From a virus, in IMG/VR virus record IMGVR_UViG_3300045936_000212, positions 1 through 64,000 of that record: a stretch of DNA of 64,000 nt. The stretch is one strand, 5' to 3'. The position numbers were made by a program, and so were the translations under genes. The notes beneath the pieces are model-generated. The model did not search any database, was not told the DNA's origin, and worked only from the letters and a program-made list of their open reading frames with translations. Shown one piece after another: positions 1-8,889 of the stretch. Position 1 is the first letter of the stretch, and each line of letters starts with the position of its first letter.

Positions 1-292
1 AGCGACTTGGCATAAACTGGCTTCTCCCCGGTCCGCGGCACACCGCTCCGCGGCAAATTCTCGGAATTAAGTCGGCGAATTAAAGGGCATTTTAAGTCGC
101 TGGCGAAATTGGCGAAAATCGCCTCGGCGCGGGGAAATTCGGAAAATTGCCGGGGAAAATTGCCGTAAATTCGCCGACCAGATCTGGTTTCCGCTTGACG
201 GCGAGGCACAATCGCTAGATACGCGTTGCTCGCACGGTAACCCCGCGGGGGAATTTTTGGCGGGGTGGGCCGTCCGCAAGGCATGGTGAGCC
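1..292. other. Non-coding left end; presumed packaging (cos/pac) region
   Basis: No convincing gene lies here. The stretch is much richer in A+T than the rest of the window, with repeated AATT-containing pieces. It holds a direct repeat TCCGCGGCA at 32-40 and 47-55 and a small inverted repeat GGCGA-AAA-TCGCC at 111-123. It sits directly upstream of the HNH nuclease and both terminase genes, the usual place of cos or pac. The assignment rests on position and composition only; no cut site can be read from sequence. Confidence 0.4.
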
Positions 293-640
293 GTGCCACG
301 CACTCCCCGCTTCTCCCGACCCGAACGGTTTTACCAGTCCAAGGCTTGGCAGACGGTCAGGCTCCTGGCGCTGGAGCGCGACGGCTACCGCTGCGTGAAG
401 TGCGGCGCCGATGTCCGCCGGCCGGGCGCGGCGCGGGTCGACCACATCAAGCTGCGCCGGCTCCATCCCGAACTGGCGCTCGTCCTCGGCAACCTGCGCA
501 CCCTGTGCACGAGGTGTGAGGGCGCAGTCCACCGCGAGCGCGGCAAGAAGGGCTGGACCGGCGACCGCATCGAAGAGATCCGGGGATCGGACGCCAAGGG
601 GGATCCGCTCGACCCCAACCACCCGTGGAACAAGAAATGA
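293..640 (+). CDS. HNH endonuclease (packaging-associated)
   Basis: A 115-residue protein with a compact HNH nuclease core: a zinc-knuckle CVKC near residue 36, the VDHI stretch carrying the first catalytic His, then NLRTLC and a second CxxC. Small HNH proteins encoded beside the terminase assist cleavage at cos sites in many HK97-like phages, and that is the likely role here. The third motif residue is not an obvious CH pair (TRCEGAVH), so the metal site is slightly unusual. The start is GTG; the stop overlaps the next start as ATGA, which indicates coupling with the small terminase. Confidence 0.85.
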   Translation: MPRTPRFSRPERFYQSKAWQTVRLLALERDGYRCVKCGADVRRPGAARVDHIKLRRLHPELALVLGNLRTLCTRCEGAVHRERGKKGWTGDRIEEIRGSDAKGDPLDPNHPWNKK

Positions 641-1089
641 AGACCCCCAACGTCCGAACAGCCAAAAAGCGTGGCAGACCATCGGCTGCCGACCTCGTCC
701 AACGTCGCCGGGATCAGGAAGTAATTGCCCGGCAACCCCCGTTACCGGGGATGAACGACGAGGAAACCGAAGTCTGGGCGCACGTCGTGGCAGCGGAGCC
801 GGCCGACTGGTTCAGCACCTCGAACGCGCCCCTCCTGGCGCAATATTGCCGGCACGTCGTGCACGCAAAGCGGATCGCCGAGATCATCGAAAAGACGCTC
901 TGCGATCTCGACCGGCCTCCCAGCATCGAGGAGTACAACCTCCTCCTGAAGATGCAGGAGCGCGAGACCCGCGTGATCACGGTACTGGCAACCAAGATGC
1001 GCCTGTCGCAACAGTCGACGAGGACTCACCGTGGCAACTCGAGGTCGCGCACCGCGACGACCGTCCCCTGGCAGATCGACGACGAGTAA
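637..1089 (+). CDS. Terminase small subunit (P27-like)
   Basis: A 150-residue protein whose basic N-terminus (KKRGRPSAADL) and helical core around residues 45-125 (ETEVWAHV, LLAQYC, LKMQERE) resemble P27-type small terminases, which recognise the packaging site and load the large subunit. The ATG at 637 overlaps the HNH stop and is preferred over an upstream in-frame start at 625. Its 3' end overlaps the large terminase by 59 bases in another frame. The family call rests on motif layout and position between HNH and large terminase. Confidence 0.8.
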   Translation: MKTPNVRTAKKRGRPSAADLVQRRRDQEVIARQPPLPGMNDEETEVWAHVVAAEPADWFSTSNAPLLAQYCRHVVHAKRIAEIIEKTLCDLDRPPSIEEYNLLLKMQERETRVITVLATKMRLSQQSTRTHRGNSRSRTATTVPWQIDDE

Positions 1090-2608
1090 GAGGACCCGGG
1101 CCGAACGCAATATCGACTGGATCCAAGACCACTGCTGCGTTCCGGCGGGTAAGTTTGTCGGCAAGCCGATGGTTCTGCGGCCTTGGCAGCGGGCCGACAT
1201 CAAGAAGATCTACGACAACCCGGCCGGAACCCGCCGCGCGATCATCAGTTTCGGCCGCAAGAACGGCAAGACGGCGCTGGCCGCGTTCCTCCTACTCCTC
1301 CACCTGTGCGGTCCGGAGGCGCTTGAGAACTCGGAACTCTACAGCGCGGCGCAGTCGCGCGAGCAGGCGGGCATCCTCTTTTCGCTCGCCGCCAAGACGG
1401 TTCGCGCCTCGCCGAAGCTCGAGCCGTTCATCACGATCCGCGACACCCGCAAGGAGCTGTTCTGCCCAGGTCGCGGCACCCTCTATCGGGCGCTCTCGGC
1501 CGAGGTGAAGACCTCCTACGGCCTCAGCCCGGTCTTCGTGGTGCACGACGAGCTCGGCCAGGTGAAGGGGCCGCGCAGCCCGCTCTACGAGGCGCTGGAG
1601 ACCGCCACCGGGGCGCAGGAAGCCCCGCTGTCGATTATCATCAGCACCCAGGCCCCGACCGAAGCAGACCTCTTGTCGGTGCTGCTCGACGACGCCATCG
1701 CCGGCCACGACCCGCGCGTCATCTACTCGCTCTACACCGCCGACATGGACGCCGACCCGTTCGACGCGTGGACGATCCGGCAGGCCAACCCGGCTTTCGG
1801 CGACTTCCAGAACGCCGCCGAGGTTCTGGCCATGGCCGAGGACGCGCGCCGCACCCCGAGCCTGGAAGCGTCGTACCGCAACCTGATCCTGAACCAGCGG
1901 GTCGAAGCTTCGGCGCCCTTCGTCTCGCGCGGGGTCTGGGCCGCCAACAACGCAAAGCCGAAGCCGCTGGCGGGCGTCCCGGTCTATGGCGGGCTCGATC
2001 TCTCGGAGACCGCCGATCTCACCGCGCTGGTGCTGATCGGCCTCGTCGACGAGATCTGGCAGATCCACCCGACCTTCTGGCTACCGGGCGACGGGTTGAA
2101 GGCCAAGGCGGATCACGACCGGGTGCCCTACGACCTCTGGCACCGCGAAGGCTACCTCCTGGCGGCGCCGGGCAAGAGCGTCGACTACGAGTACGTCGCC
2201 GAGTACCTGACCGGAGTCTTCGACGCTTTCGATATCAAGAAGATCGCCTTCGACCGGTGGAATTTCCGGCACCTGCGGCCTTGGCTGCTAAAGGTCGGGT
2301 TCACCGAGGCGATGATCGAAAAGCACTTTGAGGAATTCGGCCAGGGCATGAAGTCGATGTCGCCGGCCCTGCGCGTGCTGGAGGCCGACCTCCTCAATGG
2401 CCGGATGGCACACGGCGATCACCCGGTGCTGCGCATGTGCTCGCGCAACGCGGTCATCGACACCGATCCGGCCGGCAACCGGAAGCTGATCAAGGATCCG
2501 AAAAAGCTCTCGGGCCGGGTCGACGGCATGATCTCGCTGGCCATGGCGCGCGGCGCCGCCGCCGCCGATGCCGAGAAAACCTTCAATATCCGCGCGCTGA
2601 TCGGTTAG
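1031..2608 (+). CDS. Terminase large subunit
   Basis: A 525-residue packaging motor. The N-terminal ATPase shows a Walker A variant GRKNGKT near residue 78 and a Walker B-like VFVVHDE near residue 173. The C-terminal RNase H-like nuclease starts with GGLDLSET near residue 318, with a further acidic site at IAFDRWN. It pumps DNA into the prohead through the portal and cuts the concatemer. The chosen GTG start gives a basic tail before RAERNIDWIQ, a typical TerL beginning, and creates a 59-base overlap with the small subunit. Length is normal for the HK97-like family. Confidence 0.95.
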   Translation: MATRGRAPRRPSPGRSTTSKRTRAERNIDWIQDHCCVPAGKFVGKPMVLRPWQRADIKKIYDNPAGTRRAIISFGRKNGKTALAAFLLLLHLCGPEALENSELYSAAQSREQAGILFSLAAKTVRASPKLEPFITIRDTRKELFCPGRGTLYRALSAEVKTSYGLSPVFVVHDELGQVKGPRSPLYEALETATGAQEAPLSIIISTQAPTEADLLSVLLDDAIAGHDPRVIYSLYTADMDADPFDAWTIRQANPAFGDFQNAAEVLAMAEDARRTPSLEASYRNLILNQRVEASAPFVSRGVWAANNAKPKPLAGVPVYGGLDLSETADLTALVLIGLVDEIWQIHPTFWLPGDGLKAKADHDRVPYDLWHREGYLLAAPGKSVDYEYVAEYLTGVFDAFDIKKIAFDRWNFRHLRPWLLKVGFTEAMIEKHFEEFGQGMKSMSPALRVLEADLLNGRMAHGDHPVLRMCSRNAVIDTDPAGNRKLIKDPKKLSGRVDGMISLAMARGAAAADAEKTFNIRALIG

Positions 2609-2705
2609 CGGCGCGGCCCCGCCGGGCGAGGGGCTCAGACCCGGCAGGTTGTCTGGGGACGCCTCACCGCGCCGCCGTGCGCTCTTTAATCTCGGGATCT
2701 CGAAA

Positions 2706-4661
2706 ATGGAACTCGTCCAGAGGACGACGGCTGCTGCCGCGCCTGGCGGCGACCCGCTCGAGTTCGTCATGTCGGACGCGACGGTCGATAGATTCGGCGA
2801 CATCATCGAACCCGACGGCTGGCAGCTCGCGAACTTCCGCAAGAACCCGATCGCGCTGTTCGGCCACGACGGCGACTTTCTGGTCGGCAACTGGCACAAC
2901 GTCAGGATCGAGGACGGCGCGCTGATCGGTCGCCTCGACTTGCTGCCGCCCGTCTCGGAGCGGCTGCGGGAGATCCACACCGCCATCGATGCCGGCGTCC
3001 TGCGCGCCGTCTCGGTCGGCTTCCGCCCGATCAAGCGCGAGCCCATCGAGGGCAGCAAGGTCGGCGGCATCCGCTTCCTCGAAACCGAACTTGTCGAATG
3101 CTCGCTCGTCTCAGTGCCGGCGAACCCGAACGCGCTGCAGGTGGCGAGAAGTCTGAATTTGTCCCGCGATACCATGGCTCTGATCTTTGGCGAGTCCGCC
3201 CTTGATGGTCAGGAACCGGGTCGTGGGCGTCCTGGCGAGCCTGCCGGAACCTCCCTGACCAGAAGGTCACCCCCGATGAATATCTCGGAGCGTATCGAGC
3301 GGGCTCAGGCCACGCTCACCGAACTCAAGGACAAGCTTAACAACCACATCACCTCGCAGGGCGAAGTGATCGACGAGGCGGCGACTTTGGTCGCGGCCGA
3401 ACTTAGCGGGCAGATTAAGCAGACCGAGGGCACGCTGGTGATGCTGAAAGACGCGGAAGCGTCGCTCGGCGCCAAGAGCGATCCCCTGGTCACCACCCCC
3501 GGCACGAACGTCGTTACCACCACCGGCAACAACACCCGCCGGCCGTTCTCGCTGCCGCAGAAAAAGGTCGAGCCGGTCGACTACATCTACCGCTCGGTGG
3601 CGGCGGCGGTCGTCGCCCACATGACCCATCGGCCGATCCCCGAGGTCTTGCGCGCCGCCTACGGCGACGACGAGATCACCCACCGGGTCGCCGACATTCT
3701 GGTGATGCGGGCCGCGACGGTGCCGGCGTCCACCACCCAGGTCGGCTGGGCCGCCGAGCTGGTGCAGACCGCGATCCTCGACCTCATCGACACGCTGCCG
3801 GTGATGTCGGTCTACCCGCGGCTGCGCGCGCTCGGCGGGCGCTACACCTTCGGGCGCAACGGCATCGTCTCCCTGCCGGCGCGCAGCGCGACCCCGACCG
3901 TCGCCGGGTCGTTCATCGCCGAAGGTGCTCCCATCCCGGTGCGGCAGGCTGCGTTCACCGCAGTCACGCTGACCCCGAAGAAGATGGGCGTCATCACCAC
4001 GATGACCCGGCAGATCGCGATGCACTCGACGCCGGCCATCGAACAGGTGCTGCGCGAGGCGATGGCCGACGACACCGCCATCTCGCTCGACACGATCCTG
4101 CTCGACAACGTGGCGGGGACTGCGGTGCGGCCACCGGGCCTGCGGTACAACGTGACCCCGGTCACGCCGACCGCCGGCGGCGGGTTTGCGGCGCTGGTCG
4201 GCGACCTGAGCAAGCTCGTCGAGGTGCTGTCGGACGCCAACTCGATGCGCTCGCCCGCCTGGATCATGCACCCCAGCGATGTGGTGCGGATCGGGCTGAC
4301 TCAGGGCACCGCCGGCACCGACTTCCCGTTCCGCGCCGAGGTCAATGCCGGGAACCTGCTGGGCTACCCGGTCATCCAGTCCACGACCCAGACCAAGAAG
4401 TCGGTGATCCTGCTCGACGCCGCCGACTTCTTCTCGGCGACCGGCGACGAGCCGATGTTCGACGTGTCGGATCAGGCGACGATCCACATGGAGGACACCA
4501 CCCCGCTGCCGATCGGCTCGACGGGCACCCCCAACACCGTGGCGGCGCCGGTTCGCTCGCTGTGGCAGACGGACAGCCTCGGCATCCGCATGCTGCTCGA
4601 TGTCAACTGGGCGATGCGGCGCACGGGCGTCGTGACTTACGTCACGGGCGTGACTTGGTAA
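2706..4661 (+). CDS. Prohead protease fused to HK97-type major capsid protein
   Basis: One continuous 651-residue frame. Residues 1 to about 165 are an S78-type prohead protease with the His of FGHDGDF and the Ser of AVSVGFRP. A Gly/Pro-rich linker follows, then from Met191 a coiled-coil scaffold-like segment (RIERAQATLTELKDKL) and from about residue 300 an HK97-fold capsid with typical E-loop and A-domain stretches. ATG 2706 is chosen because MELVQRTT is a typical protease start; the frame extends up to TTG 2649. An internal ATG at 3276 is preceded by AGAAGG nine bases upstream, so free capsid precursor could be made by internal initiation. Confidence 0.93.
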   Translation: MELVQRTTAAAAPGGDPLEFVMSDATVDRFGDIIEPDGWQLANFRKNPIALFGHDGDFLVGNWHNVRIEDGALIGRLDLLPPVSERLREIHTAIDAGVLRAVSVGFRPIKREPIEGSKVGGIRFLETELVECSLVSVPANPNALQVARSLNLSRDTMALIFGESALDGQEPGRGRPGEPAGTSLTRRSPPMNISERIERAQATLTELKDKLNNHITSQGEVIDEAATLVAAELSGQIKQTEGTLVMLKDAEASLGAKSDPLVTTPGTNVVTTTGNNTRRPFSLPQKKVEPVDYIYRSVAAAVVAHMTHRPIPEVLRAAYGDDEITHRVADILVMRAATVPASTTQVGWAAELVQTAILDLIDTLPVMSVYPRLRALGGRYTFGRNGIVSLPARSATPTVAGSFIAEGAPIPVRQAAFTAVTLTPKKMGVITTMTRQIAMHSTPAIEQVLREAMADDTAISLDTILLDNVAGTAVRPPGLRYNVTPVTPTAGGGFAALVGDLSKLVEVLSDANSMRSPAWIMHPSDVVRIGLTQGTAGTDFPFRAEVNAGNLLGYPVIQSTTQTKKSVILLDAADFFSATGDEPMFDVSDQATIHMEDTTPLPIGSTGTPNTVAAPVRSLWQTDSLGIRMLLDVNWAMRRTGVVTYVTGVTW

Positions 4662-4783
4662 GCAGACGATCAGATGGCGGGCGGTCTGAACCGCCCGTCG
4701 TCGTGCTGCTTGTGGTGGCAGGCCTGGCGCTATGCGTGATCGGCCTCGCCGCCATCCCGATCCTCTTCGCGGTGCCGCAATGA
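4655..4783 (+). CDS. Small single-span membrane peptide
   Basis: A possible 42-residue peptide starting at TTG 4655 inside the last codons of the capsid gene. A short basic N-terminus is followed by one strongly hydrophobic helix (VVVLLVVAGLALCVIGLAAI). Its stop overlaps the next start as ATGA, the arrangement used throughout this genome, which is the main reason to believe in it. A hairpin at 4679-4696 lies in its first codons and may control it. Function unknown; start uncertain. Confidence 0.45.
   Translation: MVSRRSDGGRSEPPVVVLLVVAGLALCVIGLAAIPILFAVPQ
4679..4696 (+). promoter_or_regulatory. Stem-loop just after the capsid gene
   Basis: GGGCGGT and ACCGCCC form a perfect 7-bp stem with loop CTGA, 17 bases past the capsid stop. 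No T-run follows, so it is more likely a message-stabilising or translation-limiting hairpin than a terminator. Confidence 0.45.
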
Positions 4784-4983
4784 CCGAGCCGCTGCTGCAG
4801 TTCTTCGCCTACCACCACCTGCCGATTCAACTCCAGGCGATCAGCATGCCGTTCGGCGAACTGGCCGACCACATCGTCGCGACGCTGCCGCGCAACCCCG
4901 AGCGGACGACCGCGCTGCGCAAGCTCCTCGAGTCCAAGGACTGCGCGGTCCGGGCGGCGCTGTTCAAGGAGCCGGCATCATGA
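4780..4983 (+). CDS. Acb2-like anti-CBASS cyclic-nucleotide sponge
   Basis: A 67-residue protein matching, as I recall the family, the Acb2 (T4 Vs.4-like) helical hairpin. It has YHHLP, LQAISMPFGELA and a C-terminal ERTTALRKLLESKDCAVRA. Acb2 proteins assemble into small multimers that bind cyclic di- and trinucleotides, so they hide the signals used by CBASS (and some Thoeris) defence. The position directly after the capsid gene would give high late expression. The start overlaps the preceding stop as ATGA. The call is from motif memory without a database search. Confidence 0.72.
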   Translation: MTEPLLQFFAYHHLPIQLQAISMPFGELADHIVATLPRNPERTTALRKLLESKDCAVRAALFKEPAS

Positions 4984-5282
4984 GCACCATCGAAGAGATG
5001 CGTGCCGCCTGGGACAAGCAGACCAAGGAACCCTTGGTGCCGATGCCGCCCGGCGCTGCGGTGCCTGGATCCGCGCTCGAGTACCGCATCGCCAAGCTGC
5101 GGCTGGAGCCCGGCGATGTCCTCATCGTCAAGGTGGATCAGCACCTAACCCTGGAGATGACGATCGGCGCGGCCCAAGCGATGAAGGACATCGTTGGCCA
5201 GGATGTGCCGGTCATGGTGATCGACCGAGACATCGACGTGTCGCTGCTGACCAAGGCCGAGATCGCGGAGCGAACAGTATGA
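4980..5282 (+). CDS. Unknown 100-residue protein downstream of Acb2-like gene
   Basis: No family recognised. The N-terminal third is Pro-rich and polar; residues 33-90 look like a compact alpha/beta domain (DVLIVKVDQHLTLEM, IVGQDVPVMVIDRD). It is coupled by ATGA to the Acb2-like gene before it and to the 71-residue gene after it. The neighbourhood suggests an accessory or anti-defence role, but nothing in the protein shows it. Confidence 0.75.
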   Translation: MSTIEEMRAAWDKQTKEPLVPMPPGAAVPGSALEYRIAKLRLEPGDVLIVKVDQHLTLEMTIGAAQAMKDIVGQDVPVMVIDRDIDVSLLTKAEIAERTV

Positions 5283-5494
5283 GCGATCCATGGGCCTCCG
5301 GGGTGATGCGTTTCGAGGTAGCGCAGGCTGACCCGTTCGAACGGTTGCCAGCACTGGCGGCGAGGCTGGGGGTGAAGCCTTACGAGGCTGAGGATCGAGG
5401 TCAGGCCGAGGTGCTGCTGCACACCAAGAACGGCGAGCGCTACAGCCTGTTCGACCTGATCAACGCGTTTCTCGACCGGTTGGATAAGGCATGA
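5279..5494 (+). CDS. Unknown 71-residue protein
   Basis: A small soluble protein with an N-terminal amphipathic region and a C-terminal helix (SLFDLINAFLDRLDKA). No family recognised. Coupled by overlap to genes on both sides in the 4.8-5.7 kb accessory cluster. Confidence 0.7.
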   Translation: MSDPWASGVMRFEVAQADPFERLPALAARLGVKPYEAEDRGQAEVLLHTKNGERYSLFDLINAFLDRLDKA

Positions 5495-5715
5495 TGGACG
5501 TGCCGCTGATCTGCGACCCGGTGCCGGGACCATCGGGGATCATCACGACTTCCCGGCGATTATCAGCGGCTGACGTAGAGCGGTTTCGCAAACGCTGGGC
5601 ACTCGTATCGAAGGGCTTCGCAAGTCCGAGCGAAATACTGCCTGCGGCGTATCGGTTCCAACCGTTGACCGCCGGCCGCACCGAATGGCCCGACGCCGAG
5701 TATTGCGCGGCCTGA
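5491..5715 (+). CDS. Unknown 74-residue protein
   Basis: A short protein with a central helical segment (SAADVERFRKRWALVSKGF). No family recognised. The start overlaps the previous stop and the glycosyltransferase begins three bases after its stop. Expression with the cluster is likely; function unknown. Confidence 0.65.
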   Translation: MMDVPLICDPVPGPSGIITTSRRLSAADVERFRKRWALVSKGFASPSEILPAAYRFQPLTAGRTEWPDAEYCAA

Positions 5716-5718
5716 CCG

Positions 5719-7035
5719 ATGCGCCTCCTCGTCCTCTATCACGCCGGGTACAGCTACACGCCGACGATCCGGCATTACCTCGAGGCCTTCGGGCGGTACT
5801 CGACCTGCGAGGTCGCGTATTCGAACGTCGACCAGCCCGAATGCATCGATCTTGCATATTTCGACGCGGTTTTGGTCAATTTCTGCGTCACCTCGATGGT
5901 GCGCTTCCCCGAGCGCCTGCCCGAGTTCTTCCCGCCCTTGGCGGCGGCGCTGGCCGGGTTCAAGGGCGTCAAGCTGGCCGCGGTGCAGGACGACTACGAC
6001 TTCACCAACCGGGTGATCGAGTTCCTGGCCCAGATCGGTGCCGACATCGTGCTGACCCCGGTGCCGGCCGAAGGGATTCCGGTCGTCTATCGCGAGCTCG
6101 CGAACCGGATGCACTTCGAGACGGTGCGCACCGCCTATCTCGTCCCCGGCCTGATCGAGCGCGGTCATTCGCTGCCGCCACTGGCCGAGCGGCCGATCAG
6201 CCTCGGGTATCGCGGTCGCGAACTGCCCTACCGGCTGGGTGATCTCGCCTGGCACAAGGCCGAGGTCGGGCGGCAGTTCAAATGGGCCTGCTCCCGCCGG
6301 CATGTCGCCTGCGACATCGCGATCGATGAGGGAAGCCGGTTTCTGGGCGACGCCTGGCTCGATTTCGTCGCCCGCTGCCGGGTCATGCTGGGCAGCCCCA
6401 GCGGGGCCAACGTCTTCGACTTCGACGGCTCGCTGCACAAGCGCCTCGTCGCGCTCTACCGGCCGGGCCTGCGCTACGGCGAGGTGCGCGACGAGATCCT
6501 CGCTCACGCGGTCCCGTTCGACATGGGGCAGGTCTCGGCCCGGATCTACGAGGCGGTGGCGTTCGGCACCGCGCTGGCGCTGGTGCGCGGCAATTACTCC
6601 GGGGTGCTCGAACCCGACGAGCACTATGTCCCGATCGAACCCGACTACAGCAATGTCGATCAGGTGCTGGAGCGCATCCTCGACATCCCGGCCATGGAAG
6701 CGATGGCCGAGCGTGCGCTGACCCATGTCACGGGCGATCTGCGCAACCACTACAGCGATTTCGTCGGCCGCATCGACGACCTGATCCTGGCGCGGTGCCA
6801 CCTCGGCGGTGGGGTCGCCCACGGGCAGGGGCCTCGGCCCGCAGTCACCGATCACCTGCTCGGCACCGATCCGTACCTGATCCGACAGCTGTTTGAGACC
6901 CGGCGCGCGCTGGCGGAATCCGAGGCGAACCGACGGGAGTTCCTGCAGCTCGCCGCCGAGAGGAGGCTCGAGGTCGTCCGAACCGGCGAGCGAACCTATC
7001 AGGTGCTGCACCGCGCCGAGGCGCGTTCGCCTTGA
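5719..7035 (+). CDS. CgeB-like glycosyltransferase
   Basis: A 438-residue protein with a two-lobed sugar-transferase look. The N-terminal half begins MRLLVLYHAGYSYTP and has a DDYD stretch near residue 93. The C-terminal half carries RIYEAVAFGTALAL, a Tyr-rich segment and EHYVPIEPDYSN (about residues 275-315), the donor-binding pattern of CgeB-like family 1/4 enzymes. It probably modifies a virion protein or a host surface sugar; lying among head genes it would be made late. A C-terminal helical region beyond residue 380 has no assigned role. The sugar donor cannot be inferred. Confidence 0.72.
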   Translation: MRLLVLYHAGYSYTPTIRHYLEAFGRYSTCEVAYSNVDQPECIDLAYFDAVLVNFCVTSMVRFPERLPEFFPPLAAALAGFKGVKLAAVQDDYDFTNRVIEFLAQIGADIVLTPVPAEGIPVVYRELANRMHFETVRTAYLVPGLIERGHSLPPLAERPISLGYRGRELPYRLGDLAWHKAEVGRQFKWACSRRHVACDIAIDEGSRFLGDAWLDFVARCRVMLGSPSGANVFDFDGSLHKRLVALYRPGLRYGEVRDEILAHAVPFDMGQVSARIYEAVAFGTALALVRGNYSGVLEPDEHYVPIEPDYSNVDQVLERILDIPAMEAMAERALTHVTGDLRNHYSDFVGRIDDLILARCHLGGGVAHGQGPRPAVTDHLLGTDPYLIRQLFETRRALAESEANRREFLQLAAERRLEVVRTGERTYQVLHRAEARSP

Positions 7036-7083
7036 TGATCCCCTGTGGATTAGCTGGGGATGATTAGCTGAGGAGATAGCAAA

Positions 7084-7455
7084 ATGTCCGACGAACAGGC
7101 GGTGCACGACGCGCTGAGCGCCGAGTCGGCGCGGGTCATGGAGCAAAGCAAGCCCATCCCGAGCCAAGCCGATATCGACGCGATCAAGCGCGGCGAGAAG
7201 GGCGTCGACGACAAGGAGGATCCGAAGAACCCCGAAATGCCGCCCGCGCATGAGCAGCACGCGGCCTTCCGCCAGGCGCGGCAATCCGATGCGGATCGCG
7301 CTGGCCGGGAGCGCGGCGGCTATCAGACCCGCGCGGCTGAGCCAGAGGAGTCGACGCCGGCACCGGCCCCGACCTCGGGCCGCAGCACGTCGCGGGCGTC
7401 GTCATCGTCGTTGTCCTCGACCTCCACCCCCGACGACGAGAAACACACTGCGTAA
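7084..7455 (+). CDS. Acidic, Ser/Thr-rich protein preceding the portal gene
   Basis: 123 residues. The first 60 are charged and helical; the last 40 are a Ser/Thr/Pro low-complexity tail. No family recognised. A clear AGGAGAT ribosome site lies seven bases before the ATG. The leader at 7038-7070 has an inverted repeat ATCCCC/GGGGAT and a repeated GATTAGCTG. Its place directly before the portal suggests a minor head or assembly protein. Confidence 0.7.
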   Translation: MSDEQAVHDALSAESARVMEQSKPIPSQADIDAIKRGEKGVDDKEDPKNPEMPPAHEQHAAFRQARQSDADRAGRERGGYQTRAAEPEESTPAPAPTSGRSTSRASSSSLSSTSTPDDEKHTA

Positions 7456-8889
7456 ATGCTGGGCCTTCCCGCAGTTCGGCGCGTCTTGGATGCATTCGCG
7501 CAGCCCTTCCGCGCGCCCGTCGCCAGATCGGACGTGCCGGCAACCACGCCGGCACCGCCCGCTGGCTATATCCTGCCGTTGGGCGGCGGATACATTCCGG
7601 CGAGCTGGCCGGTCAATTTCTGGCAGATGGGCTATGACCCGCTGTCCCACGATGCGTCGTCGGTCGTCTACGGCTGCATCGCCGCCTACGCGCAGACCGT
7701 CGCGATGTGCCCTCCCGCGCATTGGCGCTCGACCGGCGACGGCGGTCGCGAGATGGTCACCACCTCGGCGCTGTCGCGGATCCTGCGCAAGCCGAATTTC
7801 TATCAGTCGCCATCGGACTTCTTCCTCTACCTGACCGACTGTCTCTACCGGCAGGGCGAGGCCTTCGGCCTGGCGCTGCGCAACGAGCGGTTCGAGATCA
7901 ACCAGATCCACCTGATGAACCCGCGGCTCTGTTTTGCGCGGGTCGCGGTCACCGGGGATCTTTTCTACACGCTGGGCGGCAACGAGATCGTCGAGCGGAT
8001 GTTCGAGGGCGAACGCTACCTCCTCGACGCCGTGCCGGCCCGCGATGTCCTGCACGTCCGCCTGCCCGATCCCCGCAACCCGCTGAAGGGCTGCCCACCG
8101 CTCGAGGCCTCGCTGATCGAGCGTGCCGCCTCGGAGGCGATGGTGCAGCAGGCGCTCGCCTACGCCAACAATCAGGGTCGCCCGTCGGGGGTGCTGTCGA
8201 CCGAGGCGGATCTCAACGAGGAGCAGGTCACGTTTCTGCGGATGCTCTGGGACAAGCAGACCAAGGGTGTCAACCAGGGCGGCACGCCGATCCTGACCAA
8301 CGGCCTCAAGTGGGAGTCGGCGGTCATGAACTCGCGCGACGCCCAGATCGCCGAGTTTTTGAAGTTGTCGGATGCGCGCATCGCCACCGCCTATCGGGTG
8401 CCGCAGGCACTTCTCAGCCTAGAGCCGCAGGGGCCGCAAACCTCGACCGAGGCCCTGATGCAGTACTGGGTCGCCACCGGTCTGGGGTTTGCCGCCAACC
8501 ATATCGAGGAAGCGTTCGGGCTGCTGTTCGGCCTCGCCGGCCAGCCGATCGAATACATGGAAATGGATTTCGAGGCGCTGCTCCGAGCCAACTTCCGAGA
8601 TCGCATGGAAGGTCTCGCCCGCGCGGTGCAGGGCGGCATCTTTGCTCCCAACGAAGCCCGCGCCCGCGAAGAGCTGCCGAAGAAGCCCTACGGCGACGAA
8701 CCCCGCGTGCAGCAACAGGTCGTGCCGCTGAGCGCCTGGGCGCAAACGCCGCCCGCCACCCCCGCCCCGGATGCGCCCCCGTCCTCACCGCCAGCCGGAG
8801 ATGAACCGAATGTCGACGGCAGCACCCAGGAGCAATTCGATTGGGTCCGGGCCATCAACGATGCCGCCGATCGATATCGGGCCGCGTGA
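7456..8889 (+). CDS. Portal protein (HK97-like)
   Basis: A 477-residue portal. The core shows [49 protein letters not shown] and the clip/wing region with [15 protein letters not shown]. Twelve copies are expected to form the vertex ring through which DNA enters and to which the connector binds. The C-terminal tail from about residue 420 is Pro/Ala-rich, typical of exposed portal ends. The ATG follows the previous stop directly. Its 3' end is overlapped by the collagen-like gene. Confidence 0.92.
   Translation: MLGLPAVRRVLDAFAQPFRAPVARSDVPATTPAPPAGYILPLGGGYIPASWPVNFWQMGYDPLSHDASSVVYGCIAAYAQTVAMCPPAHWRSTGDGGREMVTTSALSRILRKPNFYQSPSDFFLYLTDCLYRQGEAFGLALRNERFEINQIHLMNPRLCFARVAVTGDLFYTLGGNEIVERMFEGERYLLDAVPARDVLHVRLPDPRNPLKGCPPLEASLIERAASEAMVQQALAYANNQGRPSGVLSTEADLNEEQVTFLRMLWDKQTKGVNQGGTPILTNGLKWESAVMNSRDAQIAEFLKLSDARIATAYRVPQALLSLEPQGPQTSTEALMQYWVATGLGFAANHIEEAFGLLFGLAGQPIEYMEMDFEALLRANFRDRMEGLARAVQGGIFAPNEARAREELPKKPYGDEPRVQQQVVPLSAWAQTPPATPAPDAPPSSPPAGDEPNVDGSTQEQFDWVRAINDAADRYRAA

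Noticed and set aside
3267-4487. 406-codon minus-strand frame opposite the capsid gene
   Set aside because: A typical high-G+C shadow: His/Arg/Asp-rich with no protein-like hydrophobic pattern, opposite a certain capsid gene.
5563-7284. 573-codon minus-strand frame opposite the glycosyltransferase
   Set aside because: It spans several unrelated + strand genes without respecting their limits; composition is that of a shadow.
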